The position numbers and the translations under genes were made by a program. From positions 28,956,001 to 29,020,000 of the forward strand of contig NC_079883.1 in assembly GCF_029227915.1 (NCBI RefSeq): a stretch of DNA of 64,000 nucleotides, read 5' to 3'. Below the pieces are notes generated by a model, which saw only the letters and a list, made by a program, of their open reading frames with translations, searched no databases and was not told the origin of the DNA. Of the stretch, positions 11,330-25,254 are shown in pieces. This DNA is from Hydractinia symbiolongicarpus. Taxonomy: Eukaryota; Cnidaria; Hydrozoa; Anthoathecata; Hydractiniidae. How positions within the stretch are numbered: the first letter of the stretch is position 1; every line of letters begins with the position of its first letter.

Positions 11330-14300
11330 GACTTAATTGAACTAACTTTGGCCTGTGACCTTATAAATGTGATAAGTGAGCCAACTGGACACCAAGAAAT
11401 AACATTCTTCTTACTTTGACATGATTGTTGGAAATCAGCGTTTACACTGGGCCCTTTGGAAGCGGTTCATTTCAAAATTTAGATAAATAAGTCATTTTTT
11501 ACTGTGGGACCAATCCAATCCGTTATCGCGCGCTGAAGAAATAAAAACAGTTTCAAGAACTACATTTCAATGACTTTCTAGCGGTATCAGTCCGTTTGAG
11601 TTACAACCGTTGCGTCACATATTCGTACCAACATGTATTTAGCGATATTTTTCCGCTATTACCATGTTGCATCGCTTTTAACAATGAAACGATTGACTGT
11701 GGGACTTAACTGAATTGATTCTGGACTGTGGACTTATAAATTCGATAAATGAGCCAATTGGACTCCAAGGAATCACATTCTTCTTAATTCGAGATGATTG
11801 CTGGAATTCAGCGAGTACACTATGCTCTGTTGTAGCGCTTTTTTTAAAAATTTAGATCAATAAGTCTTTTTTTACTGTAGGACCAATCCTGGCCGTTAGC
11901 ACGCACTGAAGAAATAGAGGCATTCTCAAAAACTAAATCTCACTGACTTCGTGGCATATTCGTACCAACATGTATTTAGCGATAGTATTCGGATATTACT
12001 AGGTTGCATCGCTTTTAACAGTGAAACGTTTGACTGTGGGACTTAATTGAACTGATTTTGGAGTTTGACCTTATAAATGTGATAAATGTGCCAGTTTGAA
12101 TACAAGAAATAACAATCTTCTTAATTCGACATGATTGCTTGGATTCAGCGAGTGTACTATGCTCTGCGGTAGCGTTTTTTTTAAATATTTAGATAAATAA
12201 GTCATTTTTTACTGTGGGACCAATCATGGCCGTTAGCACGCACTGAAGAAATAGAGATATTCTCAAAAACTACACCTCATTGACTTCGTGGCGGTATCAA
12301 TCCGTTTGAGATACAACGGCTGCGTCACATATTCGTACCAACATGTATTTAGTGACATATTTGCGATATTACTAAGTTATATCGCTTTTAACAATGAAAT
12401 GATTGACTGTGGGACTTAATTGAACTAACTTTGGCCTGTGACCTTATAAATGTGATAAGTGAGCCAACTGGAATGCAAGAAATAACATTCTTCTTACTTT
12501 GACATGATTGTTGAAACTCAGCAATTACACTGGGCGCTGTGGTAGCGCTTCATTTAAAAATTGAGATAAATAAGTCATTTTTTACTGTGGGACCAATCCA
12601 ATCCGTTATCGCGCGCTGAAGAAATAGAGACAGTTTCAAGAACTACATTTCAATGACTTTCTAGCGGTATCAGTCCGTTTGAGTTACAACGGTTGCGTCA
12701 CATATTCGTACCAACATGTATTTAGCGATATTTTTCCGCTATTACCATGTTGCATCGCTTTCAACAATGAAACGATTGACTGTGGGACTTAACTGAATTG
12801 ATTCTGGACTGTGACCTTATAAATTCGATAAATGAGCCAATTGGACTCCAAGGAATCACATTCTTCTTAATTCGAGATGATTGCTGGAATTCAGCGAGTA
12901 CACGATGCTCTGTTGTAGCGCTTTTTTTAAAAATTTAGATCAATAAGTCTTTTTTTACTGTGGGACCAATCCAATCCGTTATCGCGCGCTGAAGAAATAG
13001 AGACAGTTTCAAGAACTACATTTCTATGACTTTCTAGCGGTATCAGTCCGTTTGAGTTACAACCGTTGCGTCACATATTCGTCCCCACATGTATTTAGCG
13101 ATAGTATTCGGATATTACTATGTTGCATCACTTTTAACAGTGAAACGTTTGACTGTGGGACTTAATTAAACTGATTTTGAAGTTTGACCTTAAAAATGTG
13201 ATAAATGTGCCAGTTTGAATACAAGAAATAACATTCTTCTTAATTCGAAATGATTGCTTGGATTCAGCGAGTGCACTATGCTCTGTGGTAGCGCTTTTTT
13301 TTAAATTATTAGATAAATAAGTTCTTTTTCACTGTGGGACCAATCATGGCCGTTAGCACGCACTGAAGAAATAGAGATATCCTCAAAAACTACATTTCAA
13401 TGACTTTCTAGCGGTATCAGTCCGTTCGAGTTACAACGGTTGTGTCATATATTCTTACCAACATGTATTTAGTGACATTTTTCCGATATTACTAAGTTAT
13501 ATCGCTTTTAACAATGAAATGATTGACTGTGGGACTTAATTGAACTAACTTTGGCCTGTGACCTTATAAATGTGATAAGTTAGTCAACTGCACTCCAAGA
13601 ACTAACATTCTTCTTACTTTGACTTGATTGTTGGAAATCAGCGATTACACTGGGCGCTGTGGAAGCGCTTCATTTAAAATTTTAGATAAATAAGTCATTT
13701 TTTACTGTGGGACCAATCCTAGCCGTTATCGCGCGCTGAAGAAATAGAGACAGTTTCAAAAACTACATTCCAATGACTTTCTAGCAGTATCAATCCGTTT
13801 GAGATACAACGGCTGCGTCACATATTCGTACCAACATGTATTTAGTGACATATTTGCGATATTACTAAGTTATATCGCTTTTAACAATGAAACGATTGAC
13901 TGTGGGACTTAATTGAACTAACTTTGGTCTGTGACCTGATAAATGTGATAAACGAGCCAACTGGACTCCAAGGAATAACATTCTTCTTAAATTGACATGA
14001 TTGCTGGATTTCAGTAAGTACACTATGCTCTGTGGTAGCGCTTTCTTTAAAAATTTAGATAAATAAATCTTTTTTTACTGTGGAACCAATCCAATCCGTT
14101 ATCGCGCGCTGAAGAAATAGAGACAGTTTCAAGAACTACATTTCTATGACTTTCTAGCGGTATCAGTCCGTTTGAGTTACAACCGTTGCGTCACATATTC
14201 GTACCAATATGTATTTAGCGATAATTTTCCGCTATTACAATGTTGCATCGCTTTCAACAATGAAACGATTGACTGTGGGACTTAACTGAATTGATTTTGG

Positions 14301-16042
14301 ACTGTGACTTTATAAATTCGATAAATGAGCCAATTGGACTCCAAGGAATCACATTCTTCTTAATTCGAGATGATTGCTGGAATTCAGCGAGTACACTATG
14401 CTCTGTTGTAGCGCTTTTTTTAAAAATTTAGATCAATAAGTCTTTTTTTACTGTAGGACCAATCCTGGCCGTTAGCACGCACTGAAGAAATAGAGGCATT
14501 CTCAAAAACTAAATCTCACTGACTTCGTGGCATATTCGTACCAACATGTATTTAGCGATAGTATTCGGATATTACTAGGTTGCATCGCTTTTAACAGTGA
14601 AAGTTTGACTGTGGGACTTAATTGAACTGATTTTGGAGTTTGACCTTATAAATGTGATAAATGTGCCAGTTTGAATACAAGAAATAACAATCTTCTTAAT
14701 TCGACATGATTGCTTGGATTCAGCGAGTGTACTATGCTCTGCGGTAGCGTTTTTTTTAAATATTTAGATAAATAAGTCATTTTTTACTGTGGGACCAATC
14801 ATGGCTGTTAGCACGCACTGAAGAAATAGAGATATTCTCAAAAACTACACCTCATTGACTTCGTGGCGGTATCAATCCGTTTGAGATACAACGGCTGCGT
14901 CACATATTCGTACCAACATGTATTTAGTGACATATTTGCGATATTACTAAGTTATATCGCTTTTAACAATGAAATGATTGACTGTGGGACTTAATTGAAC
15001 TAACTTTGGCCTGTGACCTTATAAATGTGATAAGTGAGCCAACTGGAATGCAAGAAATAACATTCTTCTTACTTTGACATGATTGTTGAAACTCAGCAAT
15101 TACACTGGGCGCTGTGGTAGCGCTTCATTTAAAAATTGAGAGAAATAAGTCATTTTTTACTGTGGGACCAATCCAATCCGTTATCGCGCGCTGAAGAAAT
15201 AGAGACAGTTTCAAGAACTACATTTCAATGACTTTCTAGCGGTATCAGTCCGTTTGAGTTACAACCGTTGCGTCACATATTCGTACCAACATGTATTTAG
15301 CGATATTTTTCCGCTATTACCATATTGCATCGCTTTCAACAATGAAACGATTGACTGTGGGACTTAACTGAATTGATTCTGGACTGTGACCTTATAAATT
15401 CGATAAATGAGCCAATTGGACTCCAAGGAATCACATTCTTCTTAATTCGAGATGATTGCTGGAATTCAGCGAGTACACGATGCTCTGTTGTAGCGCTTTT
15501 TTTAAAAATTTAGATCAATAAGTCTTTTTTTACTGTGGGACCAATCCAATCCGTTATCGCGAGCTGAAGAAATAGAGACAGTTTCAAGAACTACATTTCT
15601 ATGACTTTCTAGCGGTATCAGTCCGTTTGAGTTACAACCTTTGCGTCACATATTCGTCCCCACATGTATTTAGCGATAGTATTCGGATATTACTATGTTG
15701 CATCACTTTTAACAGTGAAACGTTTGACTGTGGGACTTAATTAAACTGATTTTGAAGTTTGACCTTAAAAATGTGATAAATGTGCCAGTTTGAATACAAG
15801 AAATAACATTCTTCTTAATTCGACATGATTGCTTGGATTCAGCGAGTGCACTATGCTCTGTGGTAGCGCTTTTTTTTAAATTATTAGATAAATAAGTTCT
15901 TTTTCACTGTGGGACCAATCCTAGCCGTTATCGCGCGCTGAAGAAATAGAGATATCCTCAAAAACTACATTTCAATGACTTTCTGGCGGTATCAGTCCGT
16001 TCGAGTTACAACGGTTGTGTCATATATTCTTACCAACATGTA
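11330..16042 (+). repeat. Mosaic second copy of the 2.3-7.0 kb block, 2,576-bp period
   Basis: The deletion junction GTGGCATATTCGTACC recurs at 11951 and 14527, and CGTCCCCACATG at about 13081 and 15656. These correspond to the markers at 2921, 5126, 4053 and 6258. Internal spacing is about 2,576 bp, one extra 373-bp monomer compared with the 2,205-bp version. The rare GGGCCCTTTGGAAGCGG is shared by about 2418 and 11449. The stretch 13430-14400 also matches 6610-7960 but without the SINE. The copy is therefore rearranged relative to the left block. Confidence 0.75.
13844..13880 (+). other. Empty site paralogous to the SINE insertion
   Basis: AGTGACATATTTGCGAT then ATTACTAAGTTATATCGC is uninterrupted here. 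At 7021-7037 and 7401-7420 the same sequence is split by the SINE. The flanks match on both sides, including the rare variants GGTCTGTGACCTGATAAATG and GATAAACGAGCC that follow. The left flank of the filled site has extra changes (CATATTGGCGAT). Confidence 0.88.
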
Positions 16043-16348
16043 ACCGTTGTAACTCAAACGTACTGATACTGCCACGAAGTTAGTGAGATTTAGTTTTTGA
16101 GAATGCCTCTATTTCTTCAGTGCGTGCTAACGGCCAGGATTGGTCCTACAGTAAAAAAAGACTTATTGATCTAAATTTTTAAAAAAAGCGCTACCTCAGA
16201 GCATAGTGTACTCGCTGAATTCCAGCAATCATGTCGAATTAAGAAGAATGTGATTCCTTGGAGTGCAATTGGCTCATTTATCGAATTTATAAGGCCACAG
16301 TCCAGAATCAATTCAGTTAAGTCCCACAGTCAATCGTTTCATTGTTAA
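16043..16348 (-). repeat. Inverted B-type satellite fragment, copy 2
   Basis: 306-bp reverse-oriented fragment with the same left and right breakpoints as copy 1, 7,170 bp downstream of it. The forward monomer before it is a different variant (ATATATTCTTACCAACATG instead of ATATTCGTACCAACATG). An exchange must therefore have happened just upstream, within or near the conserved ACCAACATG block. Confidence 0.93.
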
Positions 16349-18359
16349 ATTGACATGATTGCTGGATTTCAGTAAGTACACTATGCTCTGTGGTAGCGCT
16401 TTTTTTAAAAATTTAGATAAATAAGTCTTTTTTTAATGTGGAACCAATCCTGTCCGTTAGCACGCACTGAAGAAATAGAGACATTCTCAAAAACTAAATC
16501 TCATTGACTTCGTGGCGGTATCAATCCGTTTGAGGTACAACGGCTGCGTCACATATTCGTACCAACATGTATTTACTGAAATTTTTCCGGTATTACTCAG
16601 TTATATCGCTTTTAACAATGAAATGATTGACTGTGGGACTTAATTGAACTAACATTGGCCTGTGACCTTATAAATGTGATAAGTGAGCCAACTGGACTCC
16701 AAGAAAAAACATTCTTCTTACTTTGACATGATTGTTGGAAATCAGCGATTACACTGGGCGCTTTGGAAGCGGTTCATTTCAAAATTTAGATAAATAAGTC
16801 TTTTTTTACTGTGGAACCAATCCTGTCCGTTAGCACGCACTGAAGAAATAGAGACATTCTCAAAAACTACATCTCATTGACTTCTTGACGGTATCAATCC
16901 GTTTGGGATTCAACGGTTGCGTCACATATTCGTACCAACATGTATGTAGTGACATTTTTCCGATATTACTAAGTTATATCGCTTTTATCAATGAAATGAT
17001 TGACTGTGGTACTTAATTGAACTAACTTTGGCCTGTGACCTTATAAATGTGATAAGTTAGCCAACTGGACTCCAAGAAATAACATTCTTCTTACTTTGTC
17101 ATGATTGTTGGAAATCAGCGATTACACTGGGCGCTGTGGAAGCGGTTCATTTAAAAATTTAGATAAATAAGTCATTTTTTACAGCGGGACCAATCCTGGC
17201 CGTTAGCACTCACTGAAGAAATAGAGACATTCTCAAAAACTAAATTTCATTGACTTCCTGGCGGTATCGATCCGTTTGAGATACAACGGCTGCGTCACAT
17301 TCTTGTACCAACATGTATTTACTCAAATTTTTCCGGTATTACTCAGTTATATCGCTTTTAACAATGAAATGATTGACCGTGGGACTTAATTGAACTAACA
17401 TTGGCCTGTGACCTTATAAATGTGATAAGTGAGCCAACTGGACTCCAAGAAAAAACATTCTTCTTACTTTGACATGATTGTTGGAAATCAGCGATTACAC
17501 TGGGCGCTTTGGAAGCGGTTCATTTCAAAATTTAGATAAATAAGTCTTTTTTTACTGTGGAACCAATCCTGGCCGTTAGCACGCACTGAAGAAATAGAGA
17601 CATTCTCAAAAACTACATCTCATTGACTTCTTGACGGTATCAATCCGTTTGGGATTCAACGGTTGCGTCACATATTCGTACCAACATGTATGTAGTGACA
17701 TTTTTCCGATATTACTAAGTTATATCGCTTTTATCAATGAAATGATTGACTGTGGTACTTAATTGAACTAACTTTGGCCTGTGACCTTATAAATGTGATA
17801 AGTTAGCCAACTGGACTCCAAGAAATAACATTCTTCTTACTTTGTCATGATTGTTGGAAATCAGCGATTACACTGGGCGCTGTGGAAGCGGTTCATTTAA
17901 AAATTTAGATAAATAAGTCATTTTTTACTGTGGGACCAATCCTAGCCGTTATCGCGCGCTGAGGAAATAGAGACAGTTTCAAAAACTACATTTCAATGAC
18001 TTTCTAGCGGTATCAGTCCGTTTGAGTTACAACGGTTGCGTCACATATTCGTACCAACATGCATTTAGCGATATTTTTCCGCTATTACTATGTTGCATCG
18101 CTTTTAACAGTAAAACGATTGACTGTGGGACTTAACTGAACTGATTCTCGACGGTGACCTTATAAATGCGATAAATGAGCCAATTGGACTCCAAGGAATC
18201 ACATTCTTCTTAATTCGAGATGATTGCTGGAATTCAGCGAGTACACTATGCTCTGTGGTAGCACTTTTTTTAATAATTTAGATCAATAAGTCTTTTTTTA
18301 CTGTAGGACCAATCCTGGCCGTTAGCACTCACTGAAGAAATAGAGACATTCTCAAAAAC
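16349..18359 (+). repeat. 746-bp dimer duplicated in tandem, copied again at 23.7-25.1 kb
   Basis: The rare TGTATGTAGTGACATTTTTC is at 16941 and 17687, exactly two monomers apart, and TACTGAAATTTTTCCGG (16573) corresponds to TACTCAAATTTTTCCGG (about 17320). The same segment appears again after inverted copy 4. The offset to it is 7,399 bp before the dimer and 6,653 bp after it, the difference being one 746-bp dimer gained here or lost there. Confidence 0.75.
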
Positions 18360-20674
18360 TAAATTTCATTGACTTCCTGGCGGTATCGATCCGTTTGAGA
18401 TACAACGGCTGCGTCACATTCTTGTACCAACATGTATTTACTGACATTTTTCCGATATTACTAAGTTATATCGCTTTTATCAATGAAATGATTGACTGTG
18501 GGACTTAATTGAACTAACTTTGGCCTGTGACCTTATAAATGTGATAAGTTAGCCAACTGGACTCCAAGAAATAACATTCTTCTTACTTTGACATGATTGT
18601 TGGAAATCAGCGATTACACTGGGCGCTGTGGAAGCGGTTCATTTTAAAATTTAGATAAATAAGTCATTTTTTACTGTGGGACCAATCTTAGCCGTTATCG
18701 CGCGCTGAAGAAATAGAGACAGTTTCAAAAACTACATTTCAATGACTTTCTAGCGGTATCAGTCCGTTTGAGTTACAACGGTTGCGTCACATATTCGTAC
18801 CAACATGTATTTAGCGATATTTTTCCGCTATTACTATGTTGCATCGCTTTTAACAGTAAAACGATTGACTGTGGGACTTAACTGAACTGATTCTCGACTG
18901 TGAACTTATAAATGCGATAAATGATCCAATTGGACTCCAAGGAATCACATTCTTCTTAATTCGAGATGATTGCTGGAATTCAGCGAGTACACTATGCTCT
19001 GTTGTAGCGCTTTTTTAAAAAATTTAGATCAATAAGTCTTTTTTTACTGTAGGACCAATCCTAGCCGTTATTGCGCGCTGAAGAAATAGAGACAGTTTCA
19101 AAAACTACATTTCAATGATGTTCTAACGGTATCAGTCACTTTGAGTTACAACGGTTGCGTCACATATTCGTCCCCACATGCATTTAGCGATAGTATTCGG
19201 ATATTACTAGGTTGCATCGCTTTTAACAATGAAACGTTTGACTGTGGGACTTAATTGAACTGATTTTGGAGTTAAACCTTATAAATGTGATAAATGTGCC
19301 AGTTTGAATACAAGAAATAACATTCTTCTTAATTCGACATGATTGCTTGGAATCAGCGAGTGCACTATGCTCTGTGGTAGCGCTTTTTTTTAAATTTTTA
19401 AATAAATAAGTCCTTTTTTACTGTGGGACCAATCATGGCCGTTAGCACGCACTGAAGAAATAGAGATATTCTCAAAAACTACATTTCAATTACTTTCTAG
19501 CGGTATCAGTCCGTTTGAGTTACAACAGTTGCGTCACATATTCGTACCAACATGTATTTAGTGACATTTTTCCGATATTACTAAGTTATATCGCTTTTAA
19601 AAATGAAATGATTGACTGTGGGACTTAGTTGAACTAACTTTGGCCTTTGACCTTATAAATGTGTTAAGTGAGCCAACTGGACTCCAAAAAATAATATTCT
19701 TCTTACTTTGACATGATTGCTGGAACTCAGCGATTACACTGGGCGCTTTGGAAGCGGTTCATTTCAAAATTTAGATAAATAAGTCTTTTTTTACTGTGGA
19801 ACCAATCCTGTCCGTTAGCACGCACTGAAGAAATAGAGACATTCTCAAAAACTACATCTCATTGACTTCTTGACGGTATCAATCCGTTTGGGATTCAACG
19901 GTTGCGTCACATATTCGTACCAACATGTATGTAGTGACATTTTTCCGATATTACTAAGTTATATCGCTTTTATCAATGAAATGATTGACTGTGGTACTTA
20001 ATTGAACTAACTTTGGCCTGTGACCTTATAAATGTGATAAGTTAGCCAACTGGACTCCAAGAAATAACATTCTTCTTACTTTGTCATGATTGTTGGAAAT
20101 CAGCGATTACACTGGGCGCTGTGGAAGCGGTTCATTTAAAAATTTAGATAAATAAGTCATTTTTTACAGCGGGACCAATCCTGGCCGTTAGCACTCACTG
20201 AAGAAATAGAGACATTCTCAAAAACTAAATTTCATTGACTTCCTGGCGGTATCGATCCGTTTGAGATACAACGCTGCGTCACATTCTTGTACCAACATGT
20301 ATTTACTGACATTTTTCCGATATTACTAAGTTATATCGCTTTTATCAATGAAATGATTGACTGTGGGACTTAATTGAACTAACTTTGGCCTGTGACCTTA
20401 TAAATGTGATAAGTTAGCCAACTGGACTCCAAGAAATAACATTCTTCTTACTTTGACATGATTGTTGGAAATCAGCGATTACACTGGGCGCTGTGGAAGC
20501 GGTTCATTTTAAAATTTAGATAAATAAGTCATTTTTTACTGTGGGACCAATCCTAGCCGTTATCGCGCGCTGAAGAAATAGAGACAGTTTCAAGAACTAC
20601 ATTTCAATGACTTTCTGGCGGTATCAGTCCGTTTGAGTTACATCCGTTGCGTCACATATTCGTACCAACATGTA

Positions 20675-20980
20675 ACCGTTGTAACTCAAACGTACTGATA
20701 CTGCCACGAAGTTAGTGAGATTTAGTTTTTGAGAATGCCTCTATTTCTTCAGTGCGTGCTAACGGCCAGGATTGGTCCTACAGTAAAAAAAGACTTATTG
20801 ATCTAAATTTTTAAAAAAAGCGCTACCTCAGAGCATAGTGTACTCGCTGAATTCCAGCAATCATGTCGAATTAAGAAGAATGTGATTCCTTGGAGTGCAA
20901 TTGGCTCATTTATCGAATTTATAAGGCCACAGTCCAAAATCAATTCAGTTAAGTCCCACAGTCAATCGTTTCATTGTTAA
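20675..20980 (-). repeat. Inverted B-type satellite fragment, copy 3
   Basis: 306-bp reverse-oriented fragment with the same breakpoints as copies 1 and 2. It lies inside the first copy of the 2,767-bp higher-order repeat. It shares GGAGTGCAATTGGCTC with copies 2 and 4 (copy 1 has GGAGTCCAATTGG) and CCAAAATCAATTCAG with copy 4, which gives the order of relationship 1, then 2, then 3 and 4. Confidence 0.93.
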
Positions 20981-23441
20981 ATTGACATGATTGCTGGATT
21001 TCAGTAAGTACACTATGCTCTGTGGTAGCGCTTTTTTTAAACATTTAGATAAATAAGTCTTTTTTTAATGTGGGACCAATCCTGTCCGTTAGCACGCACT
21101 GAAGAAATAGAGACATTCTCAAAAACTAAATTTCATTGACTTCCTGGCGGTATCGATCCGTTTGAGATACAACGGCTGCGTCACATTCTTGTACCAACAT
21201 GTATTTACTGACATTTTTCCGATATTACTAAGTTATATCGCTTTTATCAATGAAATGATTGACTGTGGGACTTAATTGAACTAACTTTGGCCTGTGACCT
21301 TATAAATGTGATAAGTTAGCCAACTGGACTCCAAGAAATAACATTCTTCTTACTTTGACATGATTGTTGGAAATCAGCGATTACACTGGGCGCTGTGGAA
21401 GCGGTTCATTTTAAAATTTAGATAAATAAGTCATTTTTTACTGTGGGACCAATCCTAGCCGTTATCGCGCGCTGAAGAAATAGAGACAGTTTCAAAAACT
21501 ACATTTCAATGACTTTCTAGCGGTATCAGTCCGTTTGAGTTACAACGGTTGCGTCACATATTCGTACCAACATGTATTTAGCGATATTTTTCCGCTATTA
21601 CTATGTTGCATCGCTTTTAACAGTAAAACGATTGACTGTGGGACTTAACTGAACTGATTCTCGACTGTGAACTTATAAATGCGATAAATGATCCAATTGG
21701 ACTCCAAGGAATCACATTCTTCTTAATTCGAGATGATTGCTGGAATTCAGCGAGTACACTATGCTCTGTTGTAGCGCTTTTTTAAAAAATTTAGATCAAT
21801 AAGTCTTTTTTTACTGTAGGACCAATCCTAGCCGTTATTGCGCGCTGAAGAAATAGAGACAGTTTCAAAAACTACATTTCAATGACGTTCTAACGGTATC
21901 AGTCACTTTGAGTTACAACGGTTGCGTCACATATTCGTCCCCACATGCATTTAGCGATAGTATTCGGATATTACTAGGTTGCATCGCTTTTAACAATGAA
22001 ACGTTTGACTGTGGGACTTAATTGAACTGATTTTGGAGTTAAACCTTATAAATGTGATAAATGTGCCAGTTTGAATACAAGAAATAACATTCTTCTTAAT
22101 TCGACATGATTGCTTGGAATCAGCGAGTGCACTATGCTCTGTGGTAGCGCTTTTTTTTAAATTTTTAAATAAATAAGTCCTTTTTTACTGTGGGACCAAT
22201 CATGGCCGTTAGCACGCACTGAAGAAATAGAGATATTCTCAAAAACTACATTTCAATTACTTTCTAGCGGTATCAGTCCGTTTGAGTTACAACAGTTGCG
22301 TCACATATTCGTACCAACATGTATTTAGTGACATTTTTCCGATATTACTAAGTTATATCGCTTTTAAAAATGAAATGATTGACTGTGGGACTTAGTTGAA
22401 CTAACTTTGGCCTTTGACCTTATAAATGTGTTAAGTGAGCCAACTGGACTCCAAAAAATAATATTCTTCTTACTTTGACATGATTGCTGGAACTCAGCGA
22501 TTACACTGGGCGCTTTGGAAGCGGTTCATTTCAAAATTTAGATAAATAAGTCTTTTTTTACTGTGGAACCAATCCTGTCCGTTAGCACGCACTGAAGAAA
22601 TAGAGACATTCTCAAAAACTACATCTCATTGACTTCTTGACGGTATCAATCCGTTTGGGATTCAACGGTTGCGTCACATATTCGTACCAACATGTATGTA
22701 GTGACATTTTTCCGATATTACTAAGTTATATCGCTTTTATCAATGAAATGATTGACTGTGGTACTTAATTGAACTAACTTTGGCCTGTGACCTTATAAAT
22801 GTGATAAGTTAGCCAACTGGACTCCAAGAAATAACATTCTTCTTACTTTGTCATGATTGTTGGAAATCAGCGATTACACTGGGCGCTGTGGAAGCGGTTC
22901 ATTTAAAAATTTAGATAAATAAGTCATTTTTTACAGCGGGACCAATCCTGGCCGTTAGCACTCACTGAAGAAATAGAGACATTCTCAAAAACTAAATTTC
23001 ATTGACTTCCTGGCGGTATCGATCCGTTTGAGATACAACGCTGCGTCACATTCTTGTACCAACATGTATTTACTGACATTTTTCCGATATTACTAAGTTA
23101 TATCGCTTTTATCAATGAAATGATTGACTGTGGGACTTAATTGAACTAACTTTGGCCTGTGACCTTATAAATGTGATAAGTTAGCCAACTGGACTCCAAG
23201 AAATAACATTCTTCTTACTTTGACATGATTGTTGGAAATCAGCGATTACACTGGGCGCTGTGGAAGCGGTTCATTTTAAAATTTAGATAAATAAGTCATT
23301 TTTTACTGTGGGACCAATCCTAGCCGTTATCGCGCGCTGAAGAAATAGAGACAGTTTCAAGAACTACATTTCAATGACTTTCTGGCGGTATCAGTCCGTT
23401 TGAGTTACATCCGTTGCGTCACATATTCGTACCAACATGTA

Positions 23442-23747
23442 ACCGTTGTAACTCAAACGTACTGATACTGCCACGAAGTTAGTGAGATTTAGTTTTTGAG
23501 AATGCCTCTATTTCTTCAGTGCGTGCTAACGGCCAGGATTGGTCCTACAGTAAAAAAAGACTTATTGATCTAAATTTTTAAAAAAAGCGCTACCTCAGAG
23601 CATAGTGTACTCGCTGAATTCCAGCAATCATGTCGAATTAAGAAGAATGTGATTCCTTGGAGTGCAATTGGCTCATTTATCGAATTTATAAGGCCACAGT
23701 CCAAAATCAATTCAGTTAAGTCCCACAGTCAATCGTTTCATTGTTAA
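23442..23747 (-). repeat. Inverted B-type satellite fragment, copy 4
   Basis: 306-bp reverse-oriented fragment, 2,767 bp after copy 3 and essentially the same sequence. It was evidently produced by tandem duplication of the 2,767-bp unit that carries the inversion. Confidence 0.93.
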
Positions 23748-23895
23748 ATTGACATGATTGCTGGATTTCAGTAAGTACACTATGCTCTGTGGTAGCGCTT
23801 TTTTTAAAAATTTAGATAAATAAGTCTTTTTTTAATGTGGGACCAATCCTGTCCGTTAGCACGCACTGAAGAAATAGAGACATTCTCAAAAACTA

Positions 23896-25254
23896 AATCT
23901 CATTGACTTCGTGGCGGTATCAATCCGTTTGAGGTACAACGGCTGCGTCACATATTTGTACCAACATGTATTTACTGAAATTTTTCCGGTATTACTCAGT
24001 TATATCGCTTTTAACAATGAAATGATTGACCGTGGGACTTAATTGAACTAACATTGGCCTGTGACCTTATAAATGTGATAAGTGAGCCAACTGGACTCCA
24101 AGAAAAAACATTCTTCTTACTTTGACATGATTGTTGGAAATCAGCGATTACACTGGGCGCTTTGGAAGCGGTTCATTTCAAAATTTAGATAAATAAGTCT
24201 TTTTTTACTGTGGAACCAATCCTGGCCGTTAGCACGCACTGAAGAAATAGAGACATTCTCAAAAACTACATCTCATTGACTTCTTGACGGTATCAATCCG
24301 TTTGGGATTCAACGGTTGCGTCACATATTCGTACCAACATGTATGTAGTGACATTTTTCCGATATTACTAAGTTATATCGCTTTTATCAATGAAATGATT
24401 GACTGTGGTACTTAATTGAACTAACTTTGGCCTGTGACCTTATAAATGTGATAAGTTAGCCAACTGGACTCCAAGAAATAACATTCTTCTTACTTTGTCA
24501 TGATTGTTGGAAATCAGCGATTACACTGGGCGCTGTGGAAGCGGTTCATTTAAAAATTTAGATAAATAAGTCATTTTTTACTGTGGGACCAATCCTAGCC
24601 GTTATCGCGCGCTGAGGAAATAGAGACAGTTTCAAAAACTACATTTCAATGACTTTCTAGCGGTATCAGTCCGTTTGAGTTACAACGGTTGCGTCACATA
24701 TTCGTACCAACATGCATTTAGCGATATTTTTCCGCTATTACTATGTTGCATCGCTTTTAACAGTAAAACGATTGACTGTGGGACTTAACTGAACTGATTC
24801 TCGACGGTGACCTTATAAATGCGATAAATGAGCCAATTGGACTCCAAGGAATCACATTCTTCTTAATTCGAGATGATTGCTGGAATTCAGCGAGTACACT
24901 ATGCTCTGTGGTAGCACTTTTTTAATAATTTAGATCAATAAGTCTTTTTTTACTGTAGGACCAATCCTGGCCGTTAGCACTCACTGAAGAAATAGAGACA
25001 TTCTCAAAAACTAAATTTCATTGACTTCCTGGCGGTATCGATCCGTTTGAGATACAACGGCTGCGTCACATTCTTGTACCAACATGTATTTACTGACATT
25101 TTTCCGATATTACTAAGTTATATCGCTTTTATCAATGAAATGATTGACTGTGGGACTTAATTGAACTAACTTTGGCCTGTGACCTTATAAATGTGATAAG
25201 TTAGCCAACTGGACTCCAAGAAATAACATTCTTCTTACTTTGACATGATTGTTG
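23896..25254 (+). repeat. Satellite linking the 2,767-bp and 6,720-bp blocks
   Basis: Forward monomers that repeat the 16.57-18.59 kb stretch at an offset of about 6,653 bp, for example the GCATTTAGCG variant at 18061 and 24714. No gene is seen. Confidence 0.75.

Larger units (their letters stand above)
18360..23895 (+). repeat. 2,767-bp higher-order repeat including an inverted fragment, two copies
   Basis: Markers repeat at 2,767-2,768 bp: CTTGTACCAACATG at 18421 and 21188 and again at 20286 and 23053; the CGTCCCCACATGCATTT variant at 19170 and 21938; and the inverted fragments at 20675 and 23442. The copies run about 18360-21128 and 21129-23895 and diverge at the end (AAATTTCATTGACTTCCTGG versus AAATCTCATTGACTTCGTGG). 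They look nearly identical by eye, so the duplication is recent compared with A/B divergence. Confidence 0.85.
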
